Shown one piece after another: positions 40,701 to 47,704 of a stretch of DNA of 64,000 bases; within the stretch, counting starts at the first letter, position 1; each line of letters starts with the position of its first letter. A model generated the notes under the pieces. That model was not told where the DNA came from. It made no database searches and was given only the letters and a program-made list of their open reading frames with translations. Source of the stretch: Arion vulgaris (Eukaryota; Mollusca; Gastropoda; Stylommatophora; Arionidae); contig CM036759.1 in the NCBI GenBank assembly GCA_020796225.1, positions 61,660,590 to 61,724,589 on the forward strand, read 5' to 3'. A program made the translations under genes and the position numbers.

Positions 40701-42660
40701 ATGTATCTACAGAGGTTTCTCTCGTGGTTTCCCATCTTGCCGCACCTATCAGTAGACATAACTTGCAGCACCTATCAGTAGACATAACTTGCCGCACCTA
40801 TCAGTAGACATAACTTGCCGCACCTATCAGTAGACATAACTTGCAGCACCTATCAGTAGACATAACTTGCAGCACCTATCAGTAGACATAACTTGCCGCA
40901 CCTATCAGTAGACATAACTTGCTGCACCTATCAGTAGACATAACTTGCCGCACCTATAGTAGGCATAACTTGCACAATTGATGTAGAGAATACCCTTGAT
41001 CTTCTTCGTTGAAATCTTCAGAGCGTATGTTTTCTTTTAGAGCATTGATAATGTCGCTTTTGTCCATAGAAGACCCATACTTGATCACATCATTGCTTGC
41101 CAGTGCATCCACTCTCTCATTGCCCTTCACAACAGAATGACCTCGAGCAAAGATACTAACCACAGGGCAATTACCAAAATATTCGCTGAGTTGAACATTT
41201 CAACTTTCTTTGTTTTTCTATTCTGATCGTGTATTTATTTATTTGTTCGAGCTTTCCTAGTACATCAGATTCTTGGAATATGGTCAGTTCTTGTTCACAC
41301 CCACACACGCTAAGTGGTTAATTTCTTGCGTTACGAATGTCATGAGTTTGAATCTCTACCGCACTGTTCTGCTCGCGAGTGCAATTTTTCATTAGATTAC
41401 CTAGGATTGTTGCCGGAGCTGCGGAGTTCATGCTTTGTGCAATACTCTCAGCAGATGGTGTACCATTTCTGTGAAGAGGGACTGATCGATATGGAGTAAA
41501 ACCCAGTGCAATGAAGTCAATCCTTGGACTTTAGACACCGACTCAATGAGCTTCGATTTGTTCATTTGAAGTGTTTTTTTGGTCAGAGCTTGTTATGATT
41601 TTATGAGGCTCCATCTCTCTCTGCAAGAGTGGTGAAGACTTCTATATAAACCATATAATCTTTTCTCCCAACATTAGACTAAAGAAATGGTATCTCTGAA
41701 GTTGGAGTAAGGCTCACTTGAATGATGAGGGACAATAGTGACAAGAAAAGCAAGCTGTCACGCAAAAATCAGTCTGAGGTGCCATGACTACCAGAATTAA
41801 TAGCGACCAAACAGAAAAAAATGAAATAGAGACCACAACAATATATGTCTTCAACAATAGCTTCACTTAGATCTACTGTCCTGATCATGCAGGTATTCAG
41901 GGGAGTGAGAGAGTGGACATGCTTGCATCGATTGTTGGGGAGTTTATGATGGATATGGGGGAAGTTCTTCAGTCTCTTGGCGACATACTGTTGGATGAGG
42001 ACACTAAAATAAAAGTTGAATCAATACAATGATTTGGGGTGTTTGGAATTGCACGCTGTACAAGTAGAGCTGAATGCTTGAGGGGCAGAGTGAAGTGTGT
42101 TTAACCAGCAAGCCACAGTAACCATCAGTATGCATACTCTTCTAAATCTGTTAGGGGAGACTGAGCACCTATGGGTCTGTCCGGAATGCTGTGAAGTAAG
42201 TTCATTAACCAATAACCAACAATTGCTAGAATAGCTGACATCTACAATTCACGTTTGTGAAAGGTTAACAATTTTTTTCTTATCTTCTTACACAGGTAAA
42301 CTGATTCAGGCAGTTGTTGGAAGCATAAGTGATAGCATCTCATCGCTTGAAGACATAGCCCAAGAAGCAACTCACAGATTAGATGTCCTTCTGGTGCTCA
42401 TAGAGCAGACAGCTGGAGAGATGTTGACCTCACCGGGAGAAGTGGCAGCCGCTGAGCTGCTCCGACATGTACCAGATTGGGCTAGGCTGACAGAGGTTAA
42501 ATTTATGTTGGCTGCCAGTTTGTCAGAAATTGCTGACCGCTGGGCAGAGGGTACAGGACCATTGGCTCTCTCATTCACTCCAATGGAGGTGAAGCAAATG
42601 ATCAGAGCACTTTTTCAGAACACAGACAGACGAGCAAATTTACTGGTTGCCATTAAGTGA
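22742..42660 (+). CDS. ZW10: ZW10 kinetochore / RZZ and NRZ complex subunit (ten exons)
   Basis: Coding exons are 22742-22781, 25730-25932, 27783-27902, 29497-29637, 30863-31547, 33380-33666, 35432-35607, 36515-36715, 39812-39946 and 42296-42660, giving about 783 codons (human ZW10 has 779). ZW10 is the Rod-ZW10-Zwilch subunit that recruits dynein and Mad1-Mad2 to kinetochores. In interphase it acts in the NRZ tether for Golgi-to-ER vesicles. Family landmarks: the N-terminal SSFVAKIMEHA, the LSTGEF segment, the exon 5 middle region, [54 protein letters not shown], and the C-terminal EIADRWAEGTGPLA and IRALFQNTDRR. Nine of ten exons join in phase. Exon 6 carries a 1- or 2-base discrepancy (see its entry). 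Introns are full of repeats. Confidence 0.96.
22795..23530 (+). mobile_element. LINE RT C-terminal fragment, best preserved
   Basis: Starts 14 bases after ZW10 exon 1. An uninterrupted frame of about 200 codons runs to 23409: SMNIKKTEVMVVSKKQ, QVHRFKYLGTFLTPDG, MYGSESWTLNKQSIRSLEAT, MWFYRRMLRIPWTAKKTNVE, RFFGHIMRREGLEHL, RDRGRQRRR. This is the post-RT thumb and C-terminus of an RTE/BovB-like LINE. Its intact frame suggests a younger insertion. Confidence 0.85.
23543..23936 (+). mobile_element. SINE-A copy (ZW10 intron 1)
   Basis: Head tctgttgtgtagaggctaga, then ctatccctcgtggagccatc, a body with agatcctgatctcagtgtag, and tail gcagtgatgatggtcctatc aatcaat. Confidence 0.8.
24260..24683 (-). mobile_element. 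Penelope-like element terminal region, minus arm
   Basis: One arm of an inverted repeat with 24834-25290. On the minus strand it contains cgtattacattcttatgctt, tttcttttccgttctattcc and gcttgataaaggccttgttg. Confidence 0.75.
24660..24809 (-). pseudogene. Penelope-like GIY-YIG endonuclease C-terminal fragment
   Basis: The minus strand reads DPVATHFNDTGHSGACDVQV, then DRSRFALENRLISLYGTLRP. This matches the end of the Penelope GIY-YIG endonuclease, where HFN-x-GHS and E-x6-L-x-TL-P are typical. It identifies the element but is only a fragment. Confidence 0.7.
24834..25290 (+). mobile_element. Penelope-like element terminal region, plus arm
   Basis: Starts inside the endonuclease 3' coding end (aatcggttgatttctttgta) and continues through the non-coding end. 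It carries an internal tandem duplication of about 75 bp (24880-25030) that the minus arm lacks. Confidence 0.75.
25430..25565 (-). mobile_element. SINE-C fragment (ZW10 intron 1)
   Basis: The reverse complement shares ctttctgaatggtgaagtct atttttaccattc with 44580-44650. It lacks the tRNA-like head. Followed by a gatgaagaagaagag tract. Confidence 0.6.
25730..25932 (+). CDS. ZW10: ZW10 exon 2
   Basis: A 203-bp exon after ataacccag, ending CAG before gtatgt. It reads KLEQKTFHDKLDVLTMKL through MATIEKTWNTQ, the N-terminal helical region of ZW10. The combined length with exon 1 is 243 bases, in frame. Confidence 0.9.
25950..26345 (+). repeat. ~75-bp tandem repeat (ZW10 intron 2)
   Basis: Five units of ttgtataactgttttctata with agttattattggctcttatg and catggaaaaactatttttct. 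Most units also end with an acceptor-like tttcttacttctacag. Confidence 0.88.
26346..26650 (-). repeat. ~60-bp tandem repeat (ZW10 intron 2)
   Basis: Five units of ttctgtcccgtttgacacat with acgacttccacaaga. The open frames are artefacts. Confidence 0.85.
26750..26880 (+). mobile_element. SINE-B fragment
   Basis: gtgttgccatggccgcaagg, aagcaaagaatagcaac, then gtagggctggctaccctatc. Degraded. Confidence 0.55.
26880..27200 (+). mobile_element. LINE endonuclease-start fragment
   Basis: A reading with breaks gives KRSRIGTWNVRNM-like (the APE endonuclease start GTWNVR) and then TWHKLIEVLCPNRG, the LINE C-terminal sequence. This looks like an internally deleted element. Confidence 0.5.
27240..27735 (-). 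mobile_element. LINE RT C-terminal fragment (ZW10 intron 2)
   Basis: The minus strand reads VATCGCESWTFNKIVEKHI, CHRRVLCISWTEKRTNRRN and RKRKLRYFGHIK. It ends about 45 bases before exon 3. Confidence 0.7.
27783..27902 (+). CDS. ZW10: ZW10 exon 3
   Basis: A 120-bp, phase 0 exon between cattaacag and gtgggt. It reads VKGQLSLSTGEFHNLNQEL onward to ADIYELLE. The human counterpart has HVSTGEFTDLKQQL. Confidence 0.93.
28010..29300 (+). mobile_element. LINE with RT end and RNase H domain
   Basis: With frame breaks it reads DRLRYLGITFDCNLSFKHHV, VMSVLDYRLCILTISRSQCE, VYTDG, MEVEAITAALHWLSGTSFTG, YCPGHAGVCRNERADRLAS. The RNase H residues (D, E, D, and the GHAGV...NERAD end) are recognisable; this is typical of I/Ingi-like LINEs. 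Relatives at 35680-36150 (-), 41860-42220 (+) and 61140-61690 (+). Confidence 0.75.
29300..29440 (-). mobile_element. LINE fragment before ZW10 exon 4
   Basis: The minus strand reads RLLKLNGRDKIPDTEVLIKS, matching KLDRHNKIPDTEVLTRAKIP at 62845-62910 (+). Confidence 0.65.
29497..29637 (+). CDS. ZW10: ZW10 exon 4
   Basis: A 141-bp, phase 0 exon between gttgtcaacag and gtaagt. It reads TSARSLESKKYSQAAVTLL through ILAAMKTEFR. It matches the ZW10 segment KKYVTAAQRL and sits just after a minus-strand LINE fragment. Confidence 0.92.
29695..30110 (+). mobile_element. LINE RNase H tail and CCHC-like fragment
   Basis: Reads SHCDIASNESADVLAKNGRA (RNase H end), IIIRLHTRHRRHLHRLGI and CHYQQAEQTPEYVLQGCP. 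It has a continuous frame of over 110 codons. Located in ZW10 intron 4. Confidence 0.7.
30225..30430 (+). mobile_element. Penelope-like element terminal fragment
   Basis: cgtcagtcctgttgtctcg, ctcgataaaggccttttggt tgaaac, and gtaaagctagagtactttg match the other Penelope ends in the window. Confidence 0.6.
30430..30790 (+). mobile_element. SINE-B copy, headless (ZW10 intron 4)
   Basis: cggagtttgtgatttgtaca, ggggtaaaatagggtgcaat, gtgccgggcccgaaggaagc, ctagtaaatgaaaagcatcg, then ttcaagaagaagaaa. Lacks the tRNA-like head. Confidence 0.75.
30863..31547 (+). CDS. ZW10: ZW10 exon 5 (long middle exon)
   Basis: A 685-bp exon after attcctgtag, ending CAAG before gtgagt. It reads IRFATLECNLSDLWHDLL through IGVTQLLQ. 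It covers the divergent middle of ZW10. Only the ends align readily from memory, so the family assignment of this exon leans on position and phase. Confidence 0.9.
31740..32010 (-). mobile_element. Degraded SINE-B and short CTTTGTCACCTCCCATGAC repeats
   Basis: Three copies of tttgtcacctcccatgac precede a minus-strand SINE-B remnant (cgcctcttatgacatacctt gtaggtc). Confidence 0.5.
32075..32415 (+). mobile_element. hAT-like MITE, copy 2 (ZW10 intron 5)
   Basis: 341 bp flanked by the 8-bp duplication ctctacat at 32067-32074 and 32416-32423. The ends catagattcccaaac and ttttggaacacatg are imperfect inverted repeats. No transposase. Confidence 0.75.
32510..32930 (-). mobile_element. LINE fragment, weak (ZW10 intron 5)
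   Basis: The minus-strand pieces recall LINE C-termini (spacing of a GHIMR-like and a WTEDNN-like segment), heavily broken. Confidence 0.4.
32930..33260. repeat. Imperfect direct repeats with gccgtatattt
   Basis: Three diverged copies containing ccgtatatttttagcttgga tct and gccgtatatttggacttgg. Origin unknown. The motif recurs as gccgtattttgggctttgtg at 34190. Confidence 0.45.
33380..33666 (+). CDS. ZW10: ZW10 exon 6 with apparent frameshift
   Basis: A 287-bp exon between tctaaccag and gtattt. Its first part reads QLLKLRFIQPDNTVLMQYVQ and NINI in the frame set by exon 5. From about 33456 the homology (CQQKSQTTLEKAHSLMTSD and onward to MPKCRI) continues in another frame, while the first frame meets a TGA soon after. 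Exon length and neighbouring phases agree that one base is extra or two are missing. The break falls at a TTTT run near 33455-33459. It could be an assembly error, a polymorphism or a true disabling change. Confidence 0.88.
33710..33965 (+). repeat. 18-19-bp pyrimidine-rich repeat
   Basis: About 11 copies of ctcacatctactttctccc, then looser tcatcaaatctacttgcccc copies that are split by the insertion at 33989. Confidence 0.88.
33989..35283 (-). mobile_element. Composite retroelement with 14-bp target-site duplication
   Basis: Flanks tgtatctctcatct at 33975-33988 and 35284-35297 are identical. The minus-strand 3' end is cgatcgaagaagaagaaag. The 5' end (about 35100-35283) carries a module also seen at 45970-46200 and 47510-47680 (ggtgaccctggaaa, ggctaagtgggtaggga-like). 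The interior is GC-richer than its surroundings and on the minus strand reads RLVHNETTRPGKTVQGTVRL and EELRLVMPNGTASLGATGQG, a protein I do not recognise. Confidence 0.8.
35432..35607 (+). CDS. ZW10: ZW10 exon 7
   Basis: A 176-bp exon between atctctacag and gtatgt. It completes Ser, then reads ENIQTLMMLAYETLCEATES and [20 protein letters not shown], both strongly ZW10-like. Donor phase is 1. Confidence 0.95.
35680..36150 (-). mobile_element. LINE RNase H 3' end (ZW10 intron 7)
   Basis: The minus strand reads FWYEWMSSIEVSNFQRRTCI, YCPGHAGVYDNERADRLAST and FKQFGVTHCTGRTGFQRGRV. It ends at gttattggttactaaact (as plus strand), the shared 3' end of this family. Confidence 0.75.
36205..36470 (+). 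mobile_element. SINE-B copy (ZW10 intron 7)
   Basis: gtgtggtgtcgggacccaca, gcaaagaatagtaccactgc, ctagtaaataaaaagcattg, ggcctacttgtaggcgcata and the tail gaagaagaagaaat. It ends about 45 bases before exon 8. Confidence 0.8.
36515..36715 (+). CDS. ZW10: ZW10 exon 8
   Basis: A 201-bp exon between catccttcag and gtaagt. It reads [20 protein letters not shown], then FVDLIEKIRRSGVEVFLAQL, ending LGGAD. Human ZW10 reads [20 protein letters not shown] here. Confidence 0.96.
36780..37440 (-). mobile_element. LINE C-terminal fragment (ZW10 intron 8)
   Basis: The plus strand ctatccatctttttcttggt cttccc and aatgtccaaaccacagcatg are reverse complements of GRPRKRW- and MLWFGHL-type LINE ends. Broken. Confidence 0.55.
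37445..37770 (+). mobile_element. SINE-B copy with internal insert
   Basis: tgttggtggggctcacaagg, gcaaagaatagtaacactg, then about 60 extra bases, then gcgacctacagggcatgtag and the usual 3' half with tail gaagaagaag. Confidence 0.7.
37770..38290 (-). mobile_element. LINE RT C-terminal fragment
   Basis: The plus strand ccatctttttcttggtctgc, accaagtggccaaaccaatt and cagtgcccaagtttggcact are reverse complements of LINE C-terminal motifs. Confidence 0.6.
38365..38865 (+). repeat. 33-bp minisatellite (ZW10 intron 8)
   Basis: About 15 units of gatcagtgtgagagacataa with tattttgtcgata. Because the unit is 33 bp, both strands stay open and yield false 11-residue repeat proteins. Confidence 0.95.
38880..39125 (-). 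mobile_element. SINE-D (tRNA-headed)
   Basis: The minus strand has a tRNA-like head (gccacagtagcatagttgtt, then gggttcaattcc) and a body with ctaaatgggtaccaggaaaa. It interrupts the end of the 33-bp array, whose unit reappears at 39120-39200. Confidence 0.6.
39395..39660 (+). repeat. ~75-bp tandem repeat before ZW10 exon 9
   Basis: Nearly four units of tcatcagatcacagcatcag with tagcttcaatgaacttcatg and cttctttgtcattcttctgt. Each unit has a pyrimidine tract followed by gtcag. Confidence 0.88.
39812..39946 (+). CDS. ZW10: ZW10 exon 9
   Basis: A 135-bp exon between tttccaacag and gtaagt, phase 1 to 1. It reads GFGRMEEESSREKAEKAVKQ through [11 protein letters not shown], matching human VLPVNIYCKAMG. 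Confidence 0.95.
40055..40510 (-). mobile_element. LINE RNase H fragment (ZW10 intron 9)
   Basis: The minus strand reads IIISDSNLFQRIESGSLRME, WVDSIQRSHLKKMTWLYCTH and then a broken GHAGV...NERAD end. Confidence 0.7.
40735..40975 (+). repeat. 26-bp minisatellite (ZW10 intron 9)
   Basis: Nine units of cctatcagtagacataactt gccgca with gcagca and gctgca variants. Confidence 0.95.
40976..41280 (-). mobile_element. LINE RNase H fragment
   Basis: The minus strand reads VSIFARGHSVVKGNERVDAL and SSMDKSDIINALKENIRSED, the end of an RNase H domain and what follows. Confidence 0.65.
41285..41530 (+). mobile_element. SINE-B 5' half
   Basis: Head acacgctaagtggttaattt, B-box-like gagtttgaatctct, then ctaggattgttgccggagct and gagtaaaacccagtgcaatg. 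The 3' half is missing. Confidence 0.65.
41860..42220 (+). mobile_element. LINE RNase H 3' end (ZW10 intron 9)
   Basis: With breaks it reads CPDHAGIQGSERVDMLAS, VGEFMMDMGEVLQSL and ends cattaaccaataaccaacaa. It ends about 75 bases before exon 10. Confidence 0.65.
42296..42660 (+). CDS. ZW10: ZW10 exon 10 (C-terminus and stop)
   Basis: A 365-bp terminal exon after cttacacag. It reads KLIQAVVGSISDSISSLEDI through LLVAIK and the stop TGA at 42658-42660. It contains EIADRWAEGTGPLA and IRALFQNTDRR, the most conserved end of the family. Confidence 0.97.
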
Positions 42661-43400
42661 ACTAGGAACAGACACTCACACATCAACACTACCACCATTT
42701 ATGGTTCATCAGAATTATATCATTGCACTCCGGACAGGTTCATAGGTACTCAGACTACCCCTCAACATATCCATCAGTAGAAGGAGACTGATCACTCCTG
42801 TTTTCTCCAATCCTGGTTTGTCTCACAGCACCAGGATAAGAAGAGATTTCTAGAACAAGCCCTCGTGTGCGCTTCATAAATAGTGTCTTTTGTCGCCTCT
42901 GTTATCTCTGAGGTCTACCTTTTGAGTGGCCAGCCTTTTGCTTTGTATACACTGTATCGGAGTAACATTGCTCTTTGAGGCACACTGTCTGTTGGTAATC
43001 TGCTTATGTGGTCGAACCATTTAATTTGTTGTTTTTTTTTATGTTCGGTACTGATGGTGTACCCACTTGTTTCCTGATGTCTTCATTTCTCACCGGTCTC
43101 TTCTTGTTACCCCCAGCATTCTGCGCAGACACTTCATCTCTGTCGTGACTAGATTTCTTCTGTCATTTGATGTCAGTGTCTAGGTTTGGCACTGATAGCA
43201 TAATATTGGGAGAAAGATTGTGTTGAACAATTCTCTTTTAGTGTTCATGGTGACATGTTTGTATTTTAAAATTGACGCCATTTGTCCTATTATTTGATTT
43301 GTTTTATTGCATCTGTATTGGATTTCATTAGTTATTCTTCCATTTGCTGAAAAATGTTACCTAGGTATGCAAAGTCTTTGACTTTTTTTTACTCCTATTC
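42661..43400 (-). mobile_element. LINE RT C-terminal fragment after ZW10
   Basis: From about 42790 the plus strand repeats the 18955-19738 family: cctcacagcaccaggataag, cgcctctgttatctctgagg, ctgtttgttggtaatctg-like, agaaagattgtgttgaaca. The first 130 bases would be the ZW10 3' UTR. Confidence 0.65.
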
Positions 43401-43439
43401 TGTGTTGATTAATCAACAGTCTACAAATACCAACACAAG

Positions 43440-43735
43440 ACGATTACTATAATATGAGCAGATTGGAACAAATTGTCATTCTGCGCCTTAGAACAGGACA
43501 CAATCAACTCCCCAGCCACATATAAACAAAATTCAAGATTAATGATTCAGCCATGTGGACAGGCACACCAGACTGCAGAGCACATACTTCAAGACTGCCC
43601 CGAATATGATACACTGAGGCAAACTCACTGGCCTAACGAAACAACACTGACAGAAAACTACACAGACCTCTGTCTGAGCTACAAAAGACAGTGAAGTTTA
43701 TACAAGAGACAACATTTAATATATAGACAATATTT
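43440..43735 (+). mobile_element. LINE CCHC-like tail fragment
   Basis: Reads LRLRTGHNQLPSHI with a break, then MIQPCGQAHQTAEHILQDCP and ending EYDTLRQTHWPNET. Same domain as 1960-2260. Confidence 0.65.
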
Positions 43736-43784
43736 CAAGCGAGCGGAAGGAAGAATCAAAGGTCTTATGCCTTTAGCAAAGTAT

Positions 43785-44285
43785 TCATGTTTGGCATCTC
43801 TCAGTTTCACTCTAGATAGGGATGTGGATTCATGCAAGTCTGTACACAAATAATCTATTCAATCTGCCTCTTTCATGGCATTGATGATCTTTAACTTTTC
43901 CATTGCCCGTTCTTCCTTGATCACTACTTTATCGACTAGCCGAGTCAGTTCTTTCATTTTCTCATCCTGTCACCTAGTTTGTGTTTACTTCTATCTATTC
44001 TCTAAGCCTGTTTTATCTTTCAGTGTCAGGTCGAAACAATGAGACACCTGGAGCGAGCCTCTCTATGCACCTTGTCTTTCTTTTCTCCAGTCCTGATTCG
44101 CCTCACAGCACCAGGGTAAGAAGAGATTTCTAGAACATCCTTTGTGTATGCTTCATAAACAGCATCTTTCGTCGCCTCTGTTATCTCTGAGGTCCACCTT
44201 TTGCGTGGCCGGCCGTTTGCTTTGTATCTACTATATCGGAGTAACATTGTTCTTTGAGGTGCACTGTCTGTTGGTAATCTTATTT
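43785..44285 (-). mobile_element. Two degraded LINE fragments
   Basis: 43785-43990 relates to 14100-14640. 44060-44285 reads on the minus strand SRYKANGRPRKRWTSEITEA and TKDAVYEAYTKDVLEIS, a LINE C-terminus. Confidence 0.6.
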
Positions 44286-44469
44286 CTTATGTTTTCTTAA
44301 TTTTGCTAGTTATGGTGCTCTCATTTAAGTTTAACATAAAATGGTTTAGCACTCTCTTTTTGTTTCTATCAAGTGTAGAAGGAATACGCAGATACTTTGA
44401 GGTTACCACCGAGTGAAACAGAAATAGACATGATGAGCAATTTCATTTTGTTATTTGCTTTTGTCTCTA

Positions 44470-44720
44470 TATTATTTGGGCATCTGTAGCTTAAGCAGTA
44501 GTGAGCTTGATCACAACCCAAGCATACCTGGTTCAAACTCTGCGGCTGACAGTTTGGAAACAAGTTTGTCCATGTTGATTTTTACGAATGGTAAAAATAG
44601 ACTTCACTGTTCAGAAAGCAATGGCAAACTATAGAACGTATAAGTGGTGCCTAGAAAATTGACGACTTATATACTGTGGTTCATGGCAAAGTCCTATGAA
44701 GGAGTTGCCACAATTTTCAT
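44470..44720 (+). mobile_element. SINE-C copy
   Basis: Head gggcatctgtagcttaagca, B box ggttcaaactc, then atgttgatttttacgaatgg, cagaaagcaatggcaaacta and ggcaaagtcctatgaagga. Confidence 0.75.
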
Positions 44721-44879
44721 TTTCTCTATATTTTTCCTACTTCTCTTTTATTCTCATGGACTTTTGTATATTTTCCTATTTTATTGTTTGTGTGGTTGAT
44801 TGTAAAGATATTTACCAGTGAGTGAAGGTATACTGTTTTTGTTGAATAAAGATAACTATATTTGCGTTTATTTTCTGGT

Positions 44880-45510
44880 TTCTTTGTTTGAAGAGTGGAC
44901 GTGAGTGTGTGTCTATACACAACCTTGTCTAAGTGGTTATGCCGTTCTGTAGGTCCTGGGCTCGAACGGCATACCCAACAAACCACAGAATGAGACACCA
45001 CCTGTGCACTAGATTCAAGATATGCACAACCGACCTGTGACTTATGTATGATAGCAGAGCATGTCCTACAGAACTGTGCCCAGTATGCAGACCTGAGAAG
45101 AAAGAGGTGGCCCACTTACACCAGCGTCCAAGACAAACTGTGTGGCTGACAATCTGAGACGGATGGCTGCCTTTATTAGAGAATCCGAAATTCCAATCTA
45201 GTGAGAACACAGATTTCCTAATTTTCCTAGAACTTTATTTTCTTGAAGATCATTTACTTGCTCATCAGTCTCAGAGCACACCTCCATAGAATGGGTCTCA
45301 GGGACTCGGCTACATGCAGCTGTGGAGCACCAAAACAGTCCCCAGAGGACATCCTGTCCTGAGCTGTGTAAGAATGGAAATCTAGTCAACAGAAACAACC
45401 CTACAAAACAAATTATGGGGGACTGGTGATGACCTCAAGCGCATTGCCCTATTTATGACATATACCGGAGTAGTCGCATAGCAGAAGTTGATCGCAGAAG
45501 AAGAAGACTG
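44880..45510 (+). mobile_element. Two LINE CCHC-tail remnants
   Basis: 44930-45180 has a broken CAYDS-AEHVLQNCAQY-like motif (tgatagcagagcatgtccta). 45240-45500 has a second, ending gcagaagaagaaga. Confidence 0.45.
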
Positions 45511-45792
45511 TCCATGAAACACACTAACAAATGTTGATAAATATGTTTATTATATATTGACATTATTAGACATTTACTTGGTGTCTATAAAAATTATTCA
45601 TCAAAATCAAGTCATCTACAAATATTATGAGGAAGTTTTCAATTCATGAAAATAACGATATCAAAATGTTAGGTGTATGATCAGATGGTCAAGATACTAC
45701 TCCACCTCCATGTGATGACCTATGACATAGTGAATGAGATAACAGAAGTCAGTGGACCAGAGTGTGTATTATCTCAACACATTACCTCAAAA
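45511..45792. other. Intergenic, partly related to the 5' module
   Basis: gatcagatggtcaagatact actccacctcc at 45680-45715 resembles the 45985-46020 module. An open frame of about 60 codons here has no recognised family and is probably accidental. Confidence 0.3.
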
Positions 45793-46782
45793 CAGCGGCG
45801 GCGGCTCATGGTCATTTTTGGTGGTGGGGCCAGACAAAAATTTTGGAAAAATGGTTTTTAGGTTTATATTTTAATATTTACTATTATTTGTCTATTCCGT
45901 GAAGTTATTCCCCCTTTACTATAATGATTTGGCGCCGCATGCGCAAATAACAAACGGGACAACATTGCGCCAGGGTAAGTCAGCTGGTACTGATCAAGAC
46001 CCTACTCCACCTCCTCGTGGTGACCCTGGAAATAGACAAAAGATCATGTCTGGCTAAGTGGGTAAGGATAGAGAGAGAGCTTCTCTGGTATAGGTAATAA
46101 AGCAAATGCAGACACGCCTCTTGGGTCCTAAATACTAGTGAATGCATGCATCTTCTGCCGATGTCTAATGAAAAAAGTTGCATAAATGCAAAGCAAACGT
46201 ATATGAATAAAATGAAATAAATTGTTTTGGCAATTATTATTAAAGGTAGCGGTCGAAGGTAAGAGGTCGTAATGTTACATCGTCAGTAGAGAATTTTAAA
46301 ACGACCCGATAAAATATAGTGCGCTGATATATACGTCAAGCGTTATAGAGAAGCTGAATTTGAGACCGTATATAATAGTTTTTAAATAATAATGTTTATA
46401 TATTATTATGATTGTTATATTATTATGATATAATATTTATATTTTAGTGTTAAATATTCAACATTCAAAGCTAATCAGTGTCAAGTTAACAATAATAATT
46501 ACGAACAAAATTTTTAAAATAATTAGTACACGTTAATTATTTTTGGTTTGGTAGGCCTGTTCTTACTGGCCCCTAATGACCATGAGTGTATACTAATTGG
46601 AGGAAAAATAGGTTGAATTTTAGATTTCAGAATGTGTGTGATATTTTAGCGCTATATATCAACTTTCAAAGCTGATCAGTTTTCTGTTGAAAGTAATAAT
46701 TATAAACAAATAATAAGTACACGTTACTCAATATTTTTGGTGGAGCCTGGCCCCACTGGCCCTTAATGACGAGCGGCCCCTG
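45793..46782. mobile_element. hAT-like non-autonomous element, 990 bp
   Basis: Ends cagcggcggcggctcatggt and the inverted cctggccccactggccctta-atgacgagcggcccctg. Flanks cctcaaaa (45785-45792) and cctcaaca (46783-46790) are a 7-of-8 match. The interior has two copies of an attttggt-ggg-cctg-cc segment and a nested 5' retroelement module at 45970-46200. No transposase frame. Confidence 0.65.
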
Positions 46783-46799
46783 CCTCAACACATCACACA

Positions 46800-47165
46800 T
46801 TACCTCAACACACATTACCTAAACACATTATTTTAATACAGTTTGCAATACACCGATTACGTAGAACAGAGGAACTGAGATGGTATGATAAGATTACAAA
46901 CGAGGGGGTCAGAGAAAGAACTAAACAGATACCAGCGGAGAAAGAGCTATGAAAGAGATGCTGGCGATGGATAGGACACACATTGAGAAGACCAACTGAA
47001 AGCATTGCAAGACATGCAATGTTTTGGAACCCGCCAGGGAAAGAGGAGTAGGGGATGGTCTAGATATACCTGGAAAAGAGAGCTTGAGACTGATATGAAA
47101 AGGATAGGTAAAACATGAACAGAATTGGAATGGTAAAGCTGTGCTCCGTTGGGGGCTTAAAGACG
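46800..47165 (+). mobile_element. LINE RT C-terminal fragment
   Basis: Reads LRRTEELRWYDKITNEGVRE, RCWRWIGHTLRRPTESIARH and MFWNPPGK, ending near gacgaagaag. Related to 740-1200. Confidence 0.7.
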
Positions 47166-47254
47166 AAGAAGACAAATAAACTGATGACACAGCAACAAAG
47201 ATGTGTTGAAAATGGTTGCTGTTTGGTGGAATGGTATGTAAGACGAAACATCTC

Positions 47255-47505
47255 AGCTTATCAATACCTCATTCTATCAAAACATCAGCCTATCAATAAA
47301 AAACCTCAGTATATCAATGCCTCAGCTTATCAAAACCTCAGCATATCAATGCTTCAGCTTATCAATGCCTCAGCTTATCAATACCTCAGCATATCAATGC
47401 TTCAGCTTATCAATGCTTCAGCTTATCAAAACCTCAACAACCTCAGTATATTAATCAAAACCTCAGCCTATCACAGTCTCAGCCTATCAATATCTCAGTG
47501 AGGCC
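47255..47505 (+). repeat. ~16-bp repeat, first block
   Basis: About 15 irregular units of cctcagcttatcaatg. The same unit reappears at 50010-50060 (gcctcagcctatcagtgtct). Confidence 0.85.
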
Positions 47506-47509
47506 GCAG

Positions 47510-47690
47510 GTGCAATGAGTGACGACGTCGCGACAGGGTCAGTGAGCTGGCACTAACCAAAACCCTACCCTACCTTTTCCTGGAAGCCCTGGTAATAAGA
47601 CACCGGTTCTTGTCTGAATAAGTGGGTAGGGATCGAGGGAGAGCCACCATGCTGTATGATCGTAGTAGTTTGGATGCAATCACGAATTCT
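47510..47690 (+). mobile_element. Retroelement 5' module
   Basis: gggtcagtgagctggcacta, accaaaaccctaccctacc, ctggaagccctggtaataag and agtgggtagggatcgaggga match the 5' end of the composite element at 33989-35283 and 45970-46200. Confidence 0.6.
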
Positions 47691-47704
47691 ATATGATATG
47701 TTGG

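Noticed and set aside
45673..45861. Possible extra exon reading YDQMVKILLHLHVMTYDIVN
   Set aside because: The DNA resembles the retroelement 5' module at 45985. It does not match ZW10, whose C-terminus is already complete, and no family is recognised.
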